The notes beneath the pieces are model-generated. The model was not told the origin of the DNA. It ran no database searches and saw only the letters and a list, made by a program, of their open reading frames with translations. Positions 51,862 through 61,469 of a stretch of 64,000 nucleotides of DNA are shown piece by piece. Each line of letters begins with the position of its first letter. Within the stretch, counting starts at the first letter, position 1. The DNA is taken from contig NZ_SORN01000003.1 of NCBI RefSeq assembly GCF_004366635.1, forward strand, positions 248,001 through 312,000, given 5' to 3'. The DNA comes from Roseinatronobacter bogoriensis DSM 18756. GTDB taxonomy: Bacteria > Pseudomonadota > Alphaproteobacteria > Rhodobacterales > Rhodobacteraceae. The position numbers and the translations under genes were made by a program.

Positions 51862-54133
51862 AACCATCCTGACAGAAGGGTTGAGCATTGAGGAAGAAAA
51901 CGCCCGCTTGCGCGCGGTTGTCATCGCCTTGATGGACCGGTCCGAACGTGCGCAAAGCCCCAGCCGCCCAATGGGGCAGCTTAGCCATGTTGTCGCGCTG
52001 GAACAACAGGTCCGCACCCGCACCCGCGATCTGGCCGAAACGCTGGACCGGTTGCGCGTCGCCAATGCGCGCCTGTCACAGGCCGAACGCGACGCAATCG
52101 ACGCGCGCAACCATCTGGCCGATGCGCTGGAAGCGATGGGCGAAGGCTTTGCCATGTTTGACGCCAGCGATACGCTGACCATGTGGAATTCACGCTTCTG
52201 CGCGGACCTGCCCGATGTGCGCCGCCGGATCGGGCCGGGCCTGTCCTTTCGGGATTATGTGCGCATCGTGTCCGAAAGCCCGGCGCTAAACCTGCCTGAT
52301 GTGAATGCGCGCCGCCTGTGGGTGACGCAGCGCATAGACAGCCACCGTAGGCGGGACGTGAATTTCATGGTGCCGCTGGTCGAGGATCAGTGGCTTCAGG
52401 TGTCGGAACAACGCATGGCCTCTGGCGGGACCGCCGTGACCCAGACCGATGTGACCGGCATGGTGCGCAACGCGCGCGAGGAACGCGCCAAACTGCTGGA
52501 TGAACAGGCCCAGATGGTGCGCGCAACGCTGGACCATATTGATCAGGGCGTCATGATCTTTGACGCCAAGGCCCGGCTTGCAGGCTGGAACCGGCGGCTG
52601 CGCGAATTGTTTTCCCCACCCGTAGATCTGCTGGCGCATGGCACCCCGTTTACTGCCTTGCTGAACAACCTGATGCGGCGCAGGCAGTTGGGGCGCGGCA
52701 ATATTCGTGCAGCGCTGACTGACTGGGTGAATGGTCCCCCCTATCGCCCGCCCTTGACGCTGGAAATCGTGCAGGATGAAGGCAGCGTTCTGGAACTGTC
52801 GGCGCAGGCCATGCCCGACAGGGGCTTCGTGATGTCCTTTACCGACATGACCAAGGAACGCCGCGCCATCGCCGAGATGCACCGCCTGAACGAAACCCTG
52901 GAGGCCCGCGTGCGCGCCCGCACGGTCGAACTGGAATCCGCCCGCGACGAGGCAGAGCGCGCGAATGCCTCGAAGTCGCGCTTCGTCGCCTCGGCCAGCC
53001 ATGACCTGTTGCAACCCTTGAATGCTGCAAAACTGTTTCTCGCCTCGCTCTCTGCGATGGACCAGCCCGCTGCACAGGCGCGCTTGACCGAACGGATCAC
53101 CAGCGCCTTCGGGTCAGTCGAACAGATCCTTGGTGCTTTGCTGGATATCTCGAAATTCGACATCGGGGCGGCACGCGCCAAGCCAGAGGCGCTAGCGCTT
53201 GCCCCCCTGCTGGACCGCCTGCGCGAGGAATTCACCCCACTGGCACAGGCGCGGGGTTTGCAGTTGCGCGTTATGCCATCGCGCGCATTTGTCATCAGCG
53301 ATCAGATCTACCTGAAGCGGATATTGCAAAACCTGCTGTCGAACGCGATCCGCTATACTGAACGGGGGCGCGTGGTGCTGGGTGTGCGGCGCCGGGGCGG
53401 CGTGCTGCGCATAGAGGTCTGGGATACTGGTCCCGGCATACCGGAAGACAGGCAGGCGGATATCTTCAAGGAATTCACCCGGCTGGACCCTGCCGGAAGT
53501 GACGGGGGCATGGGCCTTGGGCTGGCGATTGTGGAACAGGCCTGCGCGCTGCTGCAACATCCATTATCGTTGAGTTCCGCTTTGGGGCGCGGCACGATGT
53601 TCAGCGTGACTGTGCCCCAGACCAATGCGCCACACGAAAACCCGGCAACCCCGCCTGTGTCAGAACCGCGCGGCCTTTTGCATGACATGCTTGTGCTTGT
53701 CGTGGAAAATGATGCCGATGTGCGCCATGCCATGATGGGAGTGCTGGAAGACTGGGGCGCAAGCCCGATCGAGGCGACGACCCTGGCCGAGGCCGAGGCC
53801 GTGATTGCAGAACTTGGCGTGCCGCCGGATGTGATCCTTGCAGATTACCAGCTGGACGGGGGCGCGACCGGACTTGCCCTGATAGAGGCGTTGCGCGCGC
53901 GCCACGGGCCGGTTCCGGCCGTGCTGATAACGGCCAATCACAGCCCCGAACTGGTCGGGCAGGCCGAAGATGCCGGAATTTTGCTGATGACCAAGCCTCT
54001 TGGCCTGCGCCGGTTGCGCCGTCTGCTGCAACAGGTGCCTTTATATGCGCGCGATAGCGACGCGGCAGACAGCTTGCCCGCCGCAAAGGGCGACCACAGC
54101 TACTGGCTGCGGCAAACGGTGCATGATGCCTAG
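51854..54133 (+). CDS. Hybrid sensor histidine kinase
   Basis: A 759-aa soluble hybrid kinase. Coiled coil (about residues 45-90), two PAS_7-type domains (about 91-205 and 225-335), a second coiled coil, a HisKA domain with His383 in SASHDLLQPLNAAKLFLASL, an HATPase domain (NLLSNAIRYT, DTGPGIPEDR, GMGLGLAIVEQA) and a C-terminal receiver whose phospho-acceptor is in ILADYQLDGG. The domain set matches NahK/ErcS'-type kinases. Lack of membrane helices implies that the FIST protein provides the input. Overlap with the FIST gene argues for co-translation. Confidence 0.93.
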   Translation: MLETILTEGLSIEEENARLRAVVIALMDRSERAQSPSRPMGQLSHVVALEQQVRTRTRDLAETLDRLRVANARLSQAERDAIDARNHLADALEAMGEGFAMFDASDTLTMWNSRFCADLPDVRRRIGPGLSFRDYVRIVSESPALNLPDVNARRLWVTQRIDSHRRRDVNFMVPLVEDQWLQVSEQRMASGGTAVTQTDVTGMVRNAREERAKLLDEQAQMVRATLDHIDQGVMIFDAKARLAGWNRRLRELFSPPVDLLAHGTPFTALLNNLMRRRQLGRGNIRAALTDWVNGPPYRPPLTLEIVQDEGSVLELSAQAMPDRGFVMSFTDMTKERRAIAEMHRLNETLEARVRARTVELESARDEAERANASKSRFVASASHDLLQPLNAAKLFLASLSAMDQPAAQARLTERITSAFGSVEQILGALLDISKFDIGAARAKPEALALAPLLDRLREEFTPLAQARGLQLRVMPSRAFVISDQIYLKRILQNLLSNAIRYTERGRVVLGVRRRGGVLRIEVWDTGPGIPEDRQADIFKEFTRLDPAGSDGGMGLGLAIVEQACALLQHPLSLSSALGRGTMFSVTVPQTNAPHENPATPPVSEPRGLLHDMLVLVVENDADVRHAMMGVLEDWGASPIEATTLAEAEAVIAELGVPPDVILADYQLDGGATGLALIEALRARHGPVPAVLITANHSPELVGQAEDAGILLMTKPLGLRRLRRLLQQVPLYARDSDAADSLPAAKGDHSYWLRQTVHDA

Positions 54134-54204
54134 CGCTCGCAATTCAAGACAAGATTTATGATGACGGTTGTGGGGGATTTGCGGATGGTGGATGAACGCA
54201 CCAA

Positions 54205-54378
54205 GCGCGGAATCAAGGCCAAAGGCCGCCGCGCATCGCCGGGCCGCCCCCACGGCACGGCGATTTGGCTGCCACCTGCGCAACGATCTGATCTTTCAGG
54301 GGCTTGGCCAGCATAAAGCGCTACAGAGTAAGCCTTGGATCGCCGCACCGCGGCCCGACACTGCGCGGCTTGGCACCC
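54205..54378 (+). repeat. Structured interspersed repeat, copy 3
   Basis: About 174 bp homologous to copies 1 and 2, in the same orientation, starting 71 bp after the kinase stop. Hairpin 1 is GGCC-aaa-GGCC (54217-54227) and hairpin 2 spans 54235-54264. It sits between the convergent kinase and guaD genes; the remaining 54379-54468 holds nothing recognisable. Confidence 0.9.
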
Positions 54379-54468
54379 AGTACAGCTACGTCTGCAAAGT
54401 CCCGCACAACGACCATCTCCGACCAAACAGCCTGAAGCACCGGCCCCCTTGCCACTTGCCGCGCACGA

Positions 54469-55758
54469 TCAGATTGCCTTCTGTGCGCGCCCTGCAACAT
54501 AGGTCTGCACCACGGCGCGATCATCGCCCATGACCTGAAGGGTGAACAACTCATCCATCAGGTTGCGCGCGCGGTCCATGCGCAGGGCCATTGCGGGTGT
54601 GGCGCCCGCATCAAGGACTACAAAATCCGCTTCGCTGCCCGCGTCCAGCGTGCCGATACGGTCCACCAGCCCCAGCGCCACGGCATTGCCGCGCGTGATC
54701 CAGTGAAATGCGCGGTAGGGGTGCATGCGCTGGCCTTGCAATTGCAACACCTTGTAGCCCTCTGCCAATGTTTGCAGCATCGAATAACTGGTCCCGCCGC
54801 CAATATCGCTGGCAATCGCATTGCACAGGCCCGCCGCGCGCAGCTTGTTATCATTAAACAGCCCTGACCCAAGATAAAGGTTCGATGTCGGGCAAAACAC
54901 GGGTTTCGCGCCTGCCTCTGCCAAAGCGCCAATCTCTCGGTCGGACAGGTGAATTGCATGGCCCAACAGGCTATTGTCGCGCAGCAGACCGTAGCGCGCA
55001 TAGATATCGGTGTAATCCACCGCGTCAGGGTAAAGCTGGCACGACAGCGCGATTTCGGCGTGGTTCTCGCTCAGATGGGTCTGGATATGGCATTCAGGGT
55101 GGTTCTGCGCCAGCGCTTGCGCCGCTTCCATCTGCGCAGGGCTGGAGGTGATGGCGAAACGTGGCGTAATCGCATAGCCCAGCCGTCCCTTGCCATGCCA
55201 GCGCGCGATCAGCGCTGTGCTGTCGTCATAGCCCGATTGCGCTGTGTCACAAAGCCCGTCGGGCGCGTTGCGGTCCATCAGCACCTTGCCGGTGATCAGC
55301 CGCATATCGCGCCTATGGGCCTCAACGAACAGCGCCTCAGCCGATGTGGCGTGGACCGAGGCATAGGCCACAGCGGTGGTGGTGCCATGATCTGTCAGCC
55401 TTTCCAGAAAGGCCCGCGCCATCGTCGCGCATAATTCGGGGTCGCTATAGCGGGTCTCTTCGGGGAAAGTGTAGTCGTTCAGCCAGTCCAGCAATTCTGC
55501 CGCCCAGCTTGCGATCACCTGTGTTTGCGGGAAATGCAAATGCGTGTCGATGAAACCGGGCATGATCAGATGCGGGCGGTGGTCGATGACCTCTGCCCCT
55601 GTCCGGTCGATGCGGTCGAAATCATCAAACGCGCGGATCGCGCCGCCCTCGATCAGCAGGCCGCCATCCTCGATATAGCGAAAGCTCTCGGTGTCGTCCG
55701 GGGTCTGGGGTTCGCGCAAGAAGCTGAGCAGCCGCGCGCGGATAATTTTTCGTTCCAT
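54469..55758 (-). CDS. guaD: Guanine deaminase
   Basis: A 429-aa amidohydrolase that converts guanine to xanthine. The zinc-binding motif is in MPGFIDTHLHFPQ; further metal and substrate ligands lie in QTHLSENHAE and LLGHAIHLSDRE, and ASDIGGGTSYSM is a family block near the active-site aspartate. It is last in the xdhA-xdhB-xdhC-guaD cluster (11 bp after xdhC), which supports purine catabolism to urate. Confidence 0.94.
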   Translation of the reverse strand: MERKIIRARLLSFLREPQTPDDTESFRYIEDGGLLIEGGAIRAFDDFDRIDRTGAEVIDHRPHLIMPGFIDTHLHFPQTQVIASWAAELLDWLNDYTFPEETRYSDPELCATMARAFLERLTDHGTTTAVAYASVHATSAEALFVEAHRRDMRLITGKVLMDRNAPDGLCDTAQSGYDDSTALIARWHGKGRLGYAITPRFAITSSPAQMEAAQALAQNHPECHIQTHLSENHAEIALSCQLYPDAVDYTDIYARYGLLRDNSLLGHAIHLSDREIGALAEAGAKPVFCPTSNLYLGSGLFNDNKLRAAGLCNAIASDIGGGTSYSMLQTLAEGYKVLQLQGQRMHPYRAFHWITRGNAVALGLVDRIGTLDAGSEADFVVLDAGATPAMALRMDRARNLMDELFTLQVMGDDRAVVQTYVAGRAQKAI

Positions 55759-55769
55759 GAAAAAAGCTT

Positions 55770-56591
55770 TCAGATTTGGGCCTGCTGATGCGTATGTCTA
55801 TCGGTGTCGGTCGCGGCGCGAAAGGCGGTGAAAATCTCTTGCGCTGTCATCAGGGCAATCACCTCGGGGCGCTTGTCGCCCAGACCCGCCGCGCCAATCG
55901 GGCAGACCAACCTCTCAGCGCTTATGCCGCCAGTGTCGCGTGCGAAACGTTCAAACCGCGCGCGTTTGGTGGCCGATCCAATCAGCCCTACATAGGCAGC
56001 GTCATTGCGGCGCAGGGCGGCCAGTGTCAGCAGGAAATCCAACCCGTGATCATGGGTTGTGACCACATAGGCACTGGCAGGGGGGGCGCTGGCAATCTCG
56101 GCCTCTGGCAGGGGGGTCAGGCGGGTGTCCACACCGTGGGCCACCAGCGCCAGTTCACTGGCGCGCGTATCCACAAGGATCACCTGCCACGGCAGGGTCA
56201 GCGCCACCTGCGCCAGTGCGCGGCCCACATGCCCGGCACCAAGGATCAGCAAATTCGGGCGCTGCGCCTGTTCGATCCGCGCCAGATGGGTGGCGCGCTG
56301 ACTTTCGCCAAGGCGCTGAAATTCCACACTGACCCGCCCCCCACAGCATTGGCCGATTTCCGGCCCCAGCGCGATATCGAGGTTACCGCGCATTTCGTCT
56401 TGTGCAAGCATGTCGCGGGCGTGATTGAGTGCTTGCCACTCGGCTTGCCCGCCGCCGATCGTGCCTGCCAATGCTGTGGCGGTAATGAACATCTCTGCCC
56501 CTTCGTCACGCGGCGACGATCCTTGCACGCGGGTGATGCGGGCATGAATGACAGAGGCCGCGCCGGTCAGAATGTCGCGCGCATCTCTCAT
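55770..56591 (-). CDS. xdhC: XdhC molybdenum cofactor chaperone
   Basis: A 273-aa protein of the XdhC/CoxI family. XdhC binds and sulfurates the molybdenum cofactor before insertion into xanthine dehydrogenase. Landmarks are GSSPRDEGAEMFI, LAGTIGGGQAEW and the Rossmann part LLILGAGHVGRALAQVA. Its start overlaps the xdhB stop by 4 bp. Confidence 0.92.
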   Translation of the reverse strand: MRDARDILTGAASVIHARITRVQGSSPRDEGAEMFITATALAGTIGGGQAEWQALNHARDMLAQDEMRGNLDIALGPEIGQCCGGRVSVEFQRLGESQRATHLARIEQAQRPNLLILGAGHVGRALAQVALTLPWQVILVDTRASELALVAHGVDTRLTPLPEAEIASAPPASAYVVTTHDHGLDFLLTLAALRRNDAAYVGLIGSATKRARFERFARDTGGISAERLVCPIGAAGLGDKRPEVIALMTAQEIFTAFRAATDTDRHTHQQAQI

Positions 56592-58900
56592 GCCTGTTTT
56601 AACCGTTCCACCGCCATAAGCACACGTTCCGGCGTGGCGGGGGCGTCCAGCCTTGGGCAGATGCGGTAATCAGCGACCGAGGCCACGGCCATGCCAATCG
56701 CCTCGAACACGGAAATCGGCAGCATGAAGGGCGGCTCTCCCACCGCTTTAGAGCGTTTGATCGTGGGCTTGGTGTTTTCGGACCAATCAGCCAACTGCAC
56801 GTTGAAGATGCGCGGGCGGTCAGAGGCGAGGGGGATTTTATAGGTGCTGGGCGCATGTGTGCGCAAACGCCCCTTGTCATCCCATGCCAGTTCTTCGGAT
56901 GTCAGCCATCCCATCCCTTGCACAAAGGCCCCTTCGACCTGCCCCAAATCCAGTGCAGGGTTCAGCGAACGGCCAACATCATGCAGCACATCGGCGCGGT
57001 CCACACGTGTCTCGCCGGTCAGTGTGTCGATGCTGACCTCGGAACAGGCCGCACCATAGGCGAAGTAATAAAACGGCTGGCCCTTGCCTTCTGCGCGGTT
57101 CCAATGGATTTCGGGGGTCTTGTAGAAACCGGCGGCTGAAAGCTGCACCCGCGCCATATAGGCGGCATGGATGAATTCGTTAAACGGGATGACCTGCGCC
57201 CCCACCGCCACGCGCCCCGGCATGAACTGAACGGCATCGGGCGCAACGGACCAGTGCCGCGCGGCAAATTCCACCAGCCGCGCCTTGATCTGTTCGCAGG
57301 CGTCCAGCGCCGCCATGCCATTGAGGTCCGAGCCAGAGCTTGCAGCCGTAGCCGAGGTGTTGGGCACTTTCTCGGTCGTGGTCTTGGTGATCTTGATGCG
57401 GTCAATATCGACCTGAAACGCATCGGCCACCACCTGCGCGACTTTGGTATAAAGCCCCTGTCCCATCTCTGTCCCGCCGTGGTTCAGGTGGATCGAGCCG
57501 TCATTATAGACATGCACCAAGGCCCCGGCCTGATTGTACCATGTCGCGGTGAAGCTGATGCCGAACTTGACCGGCGTCAGCGCGATGCCCTTGCGAATGA
57601 TCCCGCCTTTGGCGTTGAATTCCAGCACCCGCGCCCGGCGCGCCTGATAGTCGCTGGAGGCTTCCAGCTCATCGACCAGCCGGGGCAGGATATTATCCTC
57701 GACGCGCTGGTGATAGGGGGTGATATCGCCCCCTTCACGGTAGAAATTCGCACGCCTTACCTCCAGCGGGTCGCGGCCAAGGGCATAGGCGATTTCTTCG
57801 ATCATACGTTCCGCAGCGATCACGCCTTGCGGCCCGCCAAAGCCACGAAAGGCGGTGTTGCTGACTGTGTTGGTCTTGATCGGGCGCGAGCGCAGGCGCA
57901 CATCGGGGTAGTAATAGGCATTATCGGCATGAAACAGCGCGCGGTCGGTTACCGGGCCGGACAGGTCCGCCGACCAGCCACAGCGCGCAGCGAACACCCC
58001 GTCCACGGCCAGAATGCGCCCCTGATCGTCAAAGCCGCAATCATAGTCGATACGGAAATCATGCCGTTTGCCAGTGATCATCATGTCCTGATCGCGGTCG
58101 GGGCGCAGCTTGACCGCGCGGCCCAATCTTTTGGCGGCAATCGCGGCGATGGCGCAGAACAGGTTCATCTGCGTTTCCTTGCCGCCAAAGCCGCCCCCCA
58201 TCCGGCGTACATTGATCACGACGGCATTGGACGGCACGCCAAGCGCATGGGCGACCATATGCTGCGCCTCGGACGGGTGCTGGGTGGACGCGGACAGCGA
58301 CACTTCGTCATCTTCGCCCGGAATGGCCAGCGCGATCTGGCCTTCAAGATACATATGGTCCTGCCCGCCGACACGCATCCGGCCCGTAATGCGGTGTGGC
58401 GCGCTTGCCAGCGCCGGGCCAGGGTCGCCGCGCAGGAGCGTCAGGGGCGCTGTTACATCGGGGTAGCCTGCGGCTTCTGCGGCGTCGATATCGGTGGCAT
58501 GAGGCAGGGCTTCGGTCGTGATCTGTGCCAGCGCGCAAGCGCGGCGCGCAGCGTCGCGGGTTGTGGCCACGACCGCGAAGATAGGCTGGCCGTGATACTG
58601 GATCAGGTCATCCGTGAAGATCGGCTCGTCCATCAGCCCGGTGGGCGACACGTCATTGCGGCCCGGAATATCCTCCGCCGTCAGTACTGCAACCACACCG
58701 GGGGCGGTGCGCACGGCTGCAAGGTCAAGCGCGGTCATGCGGCCATGTGCAATATCAGCGCCACCGATATAGGCGTGCAGTGTGCCAGCAGGTTCGGTGA
58801 TGTCATCGGTATATTCGGCGCGGCCTGTCACATGTTTTATGGCGGAATCATGGATCAGGCTGTCATGGGCCGCCCCACGGATACGAGGGTCGTCTTTCAT
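56588..58900 (-). CDS. xdhB: Xanthine dehydrogenase molybdopterin-binding subunit
   Basis: The 770-aa large subunit, which holds the molybdenum cofactor and hydroxylates hypoxanthine and xanthine. RVGGQDHMYLEGQIAL, RMGGGFGGKET and TNTVSNTAFRGFGGPQG are hallmark blocks with cofactor and substrate-binding residues; the GGTEMGQGLYTKV segment and the late GVGEPPFM-like KAVGEPPFMLPI segment carry the catalytic glutamate neighbourhood. It overlaps xdhA and xdhC by 4 bp each. Confidence 0.96.
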   Translation of the reverse strand: MKDDPRIRGAAHDSLIHDSAIKHVTGRAEYTDDITEPAGTLHAYIGGADIAHGRMTALDLAAVRTAPGVVAVLTAEDIPGRNDVSPTGLMDEPIFTDDLIQYHGQPIFAVVATTRDAARRACALAQITTEALPHATDIDAAEAAGYPDVTAPLTLLRGDPGPALASAPHRITGRMRVGGQDHMYLEGQIALAIPGEDDEVSLSASTQHPSEAQHMVAHALGVPSNAVVINVRRMGGGFGGKETQMNLFCAIAAIAAKRLGRAVKLRPDRDQDMMITGKRHDFRIDYDCGFDDQGRILAVDGVFAARCGWSADLSGPVTDRALFHADNAYYYPDVRLRSRPIKTNTVSNTAFRGFGGPQGVIAAERMIEEIAYALGRDPLEVRRANFYREGGDITPYHQRVEDNILPRLVDELEASSDYQARRARVLEFNAKGGIIRKGIALTPVKFGISFTATWYNQAGALVHVYNDGSIHLNHGGTEMGQGLYTKVAQVVADAFQVDIDRIKITKTTTEKVPNTSATAASSGSDLNGMAALDACEQIKARLVEFAARHWSVAPDAVQFMPGRVAVGAQVIPFNEFIHAAYMARVQLSAAGFYKTPEIHWNRAEGKGQPFYYFAYGAACSEVSIDTLTGETRVDRADVLHDVGRSLNPALDLGQVEGAFVQGMGWLTSEELAWDDKGRLRTHAPSTYKIPLASDRPRIFNVQLADWSENTKPTIKRSKAVGEPPFMLPISVFEAIGMAVASVADYRICPRLDAPATPERVLMAVERLKQA

Positions 58901-60348
58901 AGCGCATCCTCCAGCGTGGCGGGCGTGCCTTGTGTTTCATGCCAGAAGCGCAGCAGCAGGTTTTGCGCGGCGCGCATCCGGTATTCGGCGCTGGCGCGCA
59001 TATCTGTCAGGGGCGTGAAATCTTCGCGCAATGCAGTTGCCCCGGCTTGCAGGCTGTCCAGTGTAAAGGGCTGCCCGATAAGCGCCGCTTCGGCATGGGT
59101 GGCGCGTTTGGGGGTTGCGGCCATGCCGCCAAATGCAAGTCGCGCAGCGGTGATGATGCCCCCGTCAACCGTGATGCTGATGCCTGCGGCCACGGCGGAA
59201 ATATCCTCATCGCGGCGTTTGGAGAGCTTATAGGCTGCATACAGGCCGCCCGGTGCGGGTTTGGGCAGGATTATGGTTTCGACAAATTCGCCGGGCGCAC
59301 GGTCCTGCTTGCCATAATCGAGAAAGAAATCTTCCAGCGCGATATCGCGGCGCGTCTGACCGTGGCGCAGCACCAGCCGCGCGCCAAGCGCGATAAAGGG
59401 TGGGGCCACATCCCCGATGGGCGAGCCATTGGCGATATTGCCGCCCAGCGTGCCCATTGCACGCACTTGCCAGCCTGCAATACGGTCCCAGTAGCGGGCC
59501 ATATGGGGGAATTGGGCCAGCAGGGGCACGCGTGCACCTTCATAGCTGACCATTGCGCCGAAATGCAGGGCTGTGTCTGTTTCGGTGATACCGCGCAACG
59601 CGTCCAGATGGCTGATGAAGACCGCCACAGGTAGATCACGCAGGAATTTTGTGACCCACAGGCCCACATCGGTTGCGCCAGCCACGATGCGCGCATCGGG
59701 GTGTTCTGTCAGAACTGCGGCCAGATCATCGACCGAGGCAGGCAGGATCGCGCGGCTGCTGTCCTTGCCCAGATCGACCCGTGTGCCGTCCTGCCAGTCG
59801 CGCAACTGCGTTGCAACGCGGTCACGCTCTGCCATCAGCGGGTCTGTGGTGCCGTGATCGCCCATTGTCAGAGCTGCGCGAATGATGGGGGCATAGCCTG
59901 TGCAGCGGCACAGATTGCCTTGCAGCGCGCGTTCGACCTGTGCCTCGGACGGGTGGGGCGTTTCCATCCAGAGCGCGTAAAGCGCCATGACAATGCCGGG
60001 TGTGCAAAACCCGCATTGCGACCCATGATGATCGACCATCGCGCGCTGAACGGGGTGCAGCCCGCCATCGGTGCCGCGCAGGTGTTCGACTGTGACCACA
60101 TGACAGCCATCAACTGTGGCCAGCGGGCGGATGCAGGCATTCACCGGCTCATAGATCAGCCCTTCAGGGCCGGGCCGCCCGACCAGCACTGTGCAGGCCC
60201 CGCAATCCCCTTCGGCGCAGCCTTCCTTGGTGCCGCGCAAGCGTTGATCCAACCGCAGATGATCCAGCAGCATATCAGTTGCCGCGACCGAAGTGAGCGT
60301 GAGCGCGCGGTCATTGAGCATGAATCGAATTGTGTGGCGCAGCGCCAT
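58897..60348 (-). CDS. xdhA: Xanthine dehydrogenase FAD and iron-sulfur subunit
   Basis: The 483-aa small subunit with two N-terminal 2Fe-2S clusters and a C-terminal FAD domain. The first cluster's cysteines are in GCAEGDCGACTVLVG, the second's in CGFCTPGIV and NLCRCTGYAP. The FAD-binding loop is in IVAGATDVGLWV and GTLGGNIANGSP. It is the first gene of the operon, divergent from a LysR gene. A 149-bp intergenic region probably holds the shared promoter. Confidence 0.95.
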   Translation of the reverse strand: MALRHTIRFMLNDRALTLTSVAATDMLLDHLRLDQRLRGTKEGCAEGDCGACTVLVGRPGPEGLIYEPVNACIRPLATVDGCHVVTVEHLRGTDGGLHPVQRAMVDHHGSQCGFCTPGIVMALYALWMETPHPSEAQVERALQGNLCRCTGYAPIIRAALTMGDHGTTDPLMAERDRVATQLRDWQDGTRVDLGKDSSRAILPASVDDLAAVLTEHPDARIVAGATDVGLWVTKFLRDLPVAVFISHLDALRGITETDTALHFGAMVSYEGARVPLLAQFPHMARYWDRIAGWQVRAMGTLGGNIANGSPIGDVAPPFIALGARLVLRHGQTRRDIALEDFFLDYGKQDRAPGEFVETIILPKPAPGGLYAAYKLSKRRDEDISAVAAGISITVDGGIITAARLAFGGMAATPKRATHAEAALIGQPFTLDSLQAGATALREDFTPLTDMRASAEYRMRAAQNLLLRFWHETQGTPATLEDAL

Positions 60349-60497
60349 TCAGACCGTCCTTTTTTTCATATTATCCTAACATAAGAATTCCCGCTGGAAT
60401 GTCACTTTCAACGAAAGCGATAAAACGGTTAGACTGTTTCAACGCGGCGTTGGGAATTATGCCGAATTACTGTGCATTCTCAGGGTGGGGAGGGGTC

Positions 60498-61442
60498 ATG
60501 TCGTATCTGGAGTCCTTGCGCGTTTTTATCCGCGTCAGCGAGCTGGGCTCGATCACGGCAGGGGGGCGTGATTTGCGGCTGACACCGGCGGTGGCCAGCA
60601 AGCGGATAAAGGAGTTGGAGGCGCGTCTGGGCGTGCGCCTGTTCAACCGCACCACACGCAAACTGACCCAAACCGAGATTGGCCGCGATTTCTATGACCA
60701 TGCGCGCCGCGTGGTGACAGCGCTGGAAGATGCCGAGGCGGCGGTTTCGGGGTTGTCGGGCCATGTGCGCGGCACGATACGGGTGACTGCCCCGCTGGGC
60801 ATAGGGCGCAGGCTGGTTGCGCCGCTGGCCTATCAGTTCGGGCAGGATTACCCCGATATTCGTATCAATCTGCGTCTGTCTGACAAGCGGGTGGATATTC
60901 TGGAAGATCAGATTGATATGGCCTTCGTGCTGGGTGATTTGCCGGAATCCAGTCTGAAGCAACGCAAGATCATGGATGCGCCAAGGGTGATTGCCGCCAG
61001 CCCCGACTATCTGGCGCGGCGCGGTGTTCCAGCGCGGCCAGAGGATTTGAAGCTGCATGAGTGCCTGCTGCTGCGCTACCCCCGCTCGCCGGAGTATTTC
61101 TGGACTGTGCAAACCACGGAAGGCCCGCTGCGGCTGGATCTGGCGGGGCGGCTGGATTGTGATGATGCCAATGTCCTGATCGACTGGGCTGTGGCGGGTG
61201 CAGGGCTTGTCAACCGGCCGGCTTTCGAGCTGTCGGCGCATCTTCAGTCGGGGGCGCTGGTTGCAGTTTTGCCAGAAACGCCGCCGCTTCCGGCGGTATT
61301 TGCCTGCCTATATCCGCACAGGCGCCATCAGGACCCGAAGATCAGGCTTTTCGCTGATCACATGGTGAAGGCCTGCAAGGCGGCTTTTGCCAAGGCAGAT
61401 ATGACAATGCCCGCGCAGGTTTCGGGCGTGCGCAGATCATAA
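60498..61442 (+). CDS. LysR-family transcriptional regulator
   Basis: A 314-aa LysR regulator. The winged helix-turn-helix is at the N-terminus (LRVFIRVSELGSITAGGRDL and VASKRIKELEARLGVRLFNR), with a C-terminal periplasmic-binding-like effector domain. The start at 60498 follows GGGGAGGGG. Divergent placement suggests it controls xdhABC-guaD, perhaps in response to a purine; this is inference. Confidence 0.9.
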   Translation: MSYLESLRVFIRVSELGSITAGGRDLRLTPAVASKRIKELEARLGVRLFNRTTRKLTQTEIGRDFYDHARRVVTALEDAEAAVSGLSGHVRGTIRVTAPLGIGRRLVAPLAYQFGQDYPDIRINLRLSDKRVDILEDQIDMAFVLGDLPESSLKQRKIMDAPRVIAASPDYLARRGVPARPEDLKLHECLLLRYPRSPEYFWTVQTTEGPLRLDLAGRLDCDDANVLIDWAVAGAGLVNRPAFELSAHLQSGALVAVLPETPPLPAVFACLYPHRRHQDPKIRLFADHMVKACKAAFAKADMTMPAQVSGVRRS

Positions 61443-61469
61443 CCACACCCGCGCCACGCCTTTGCACGA

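Noticed and set aside
57167..59233. A 688-codon open frame on the plus strand opposite xdhB
   Set aside because: It is fully antisense to a well-conserved gene, has no ribosome site and its composition follows the mirrored codon bias of xdhB. High GC content makes such frames common.
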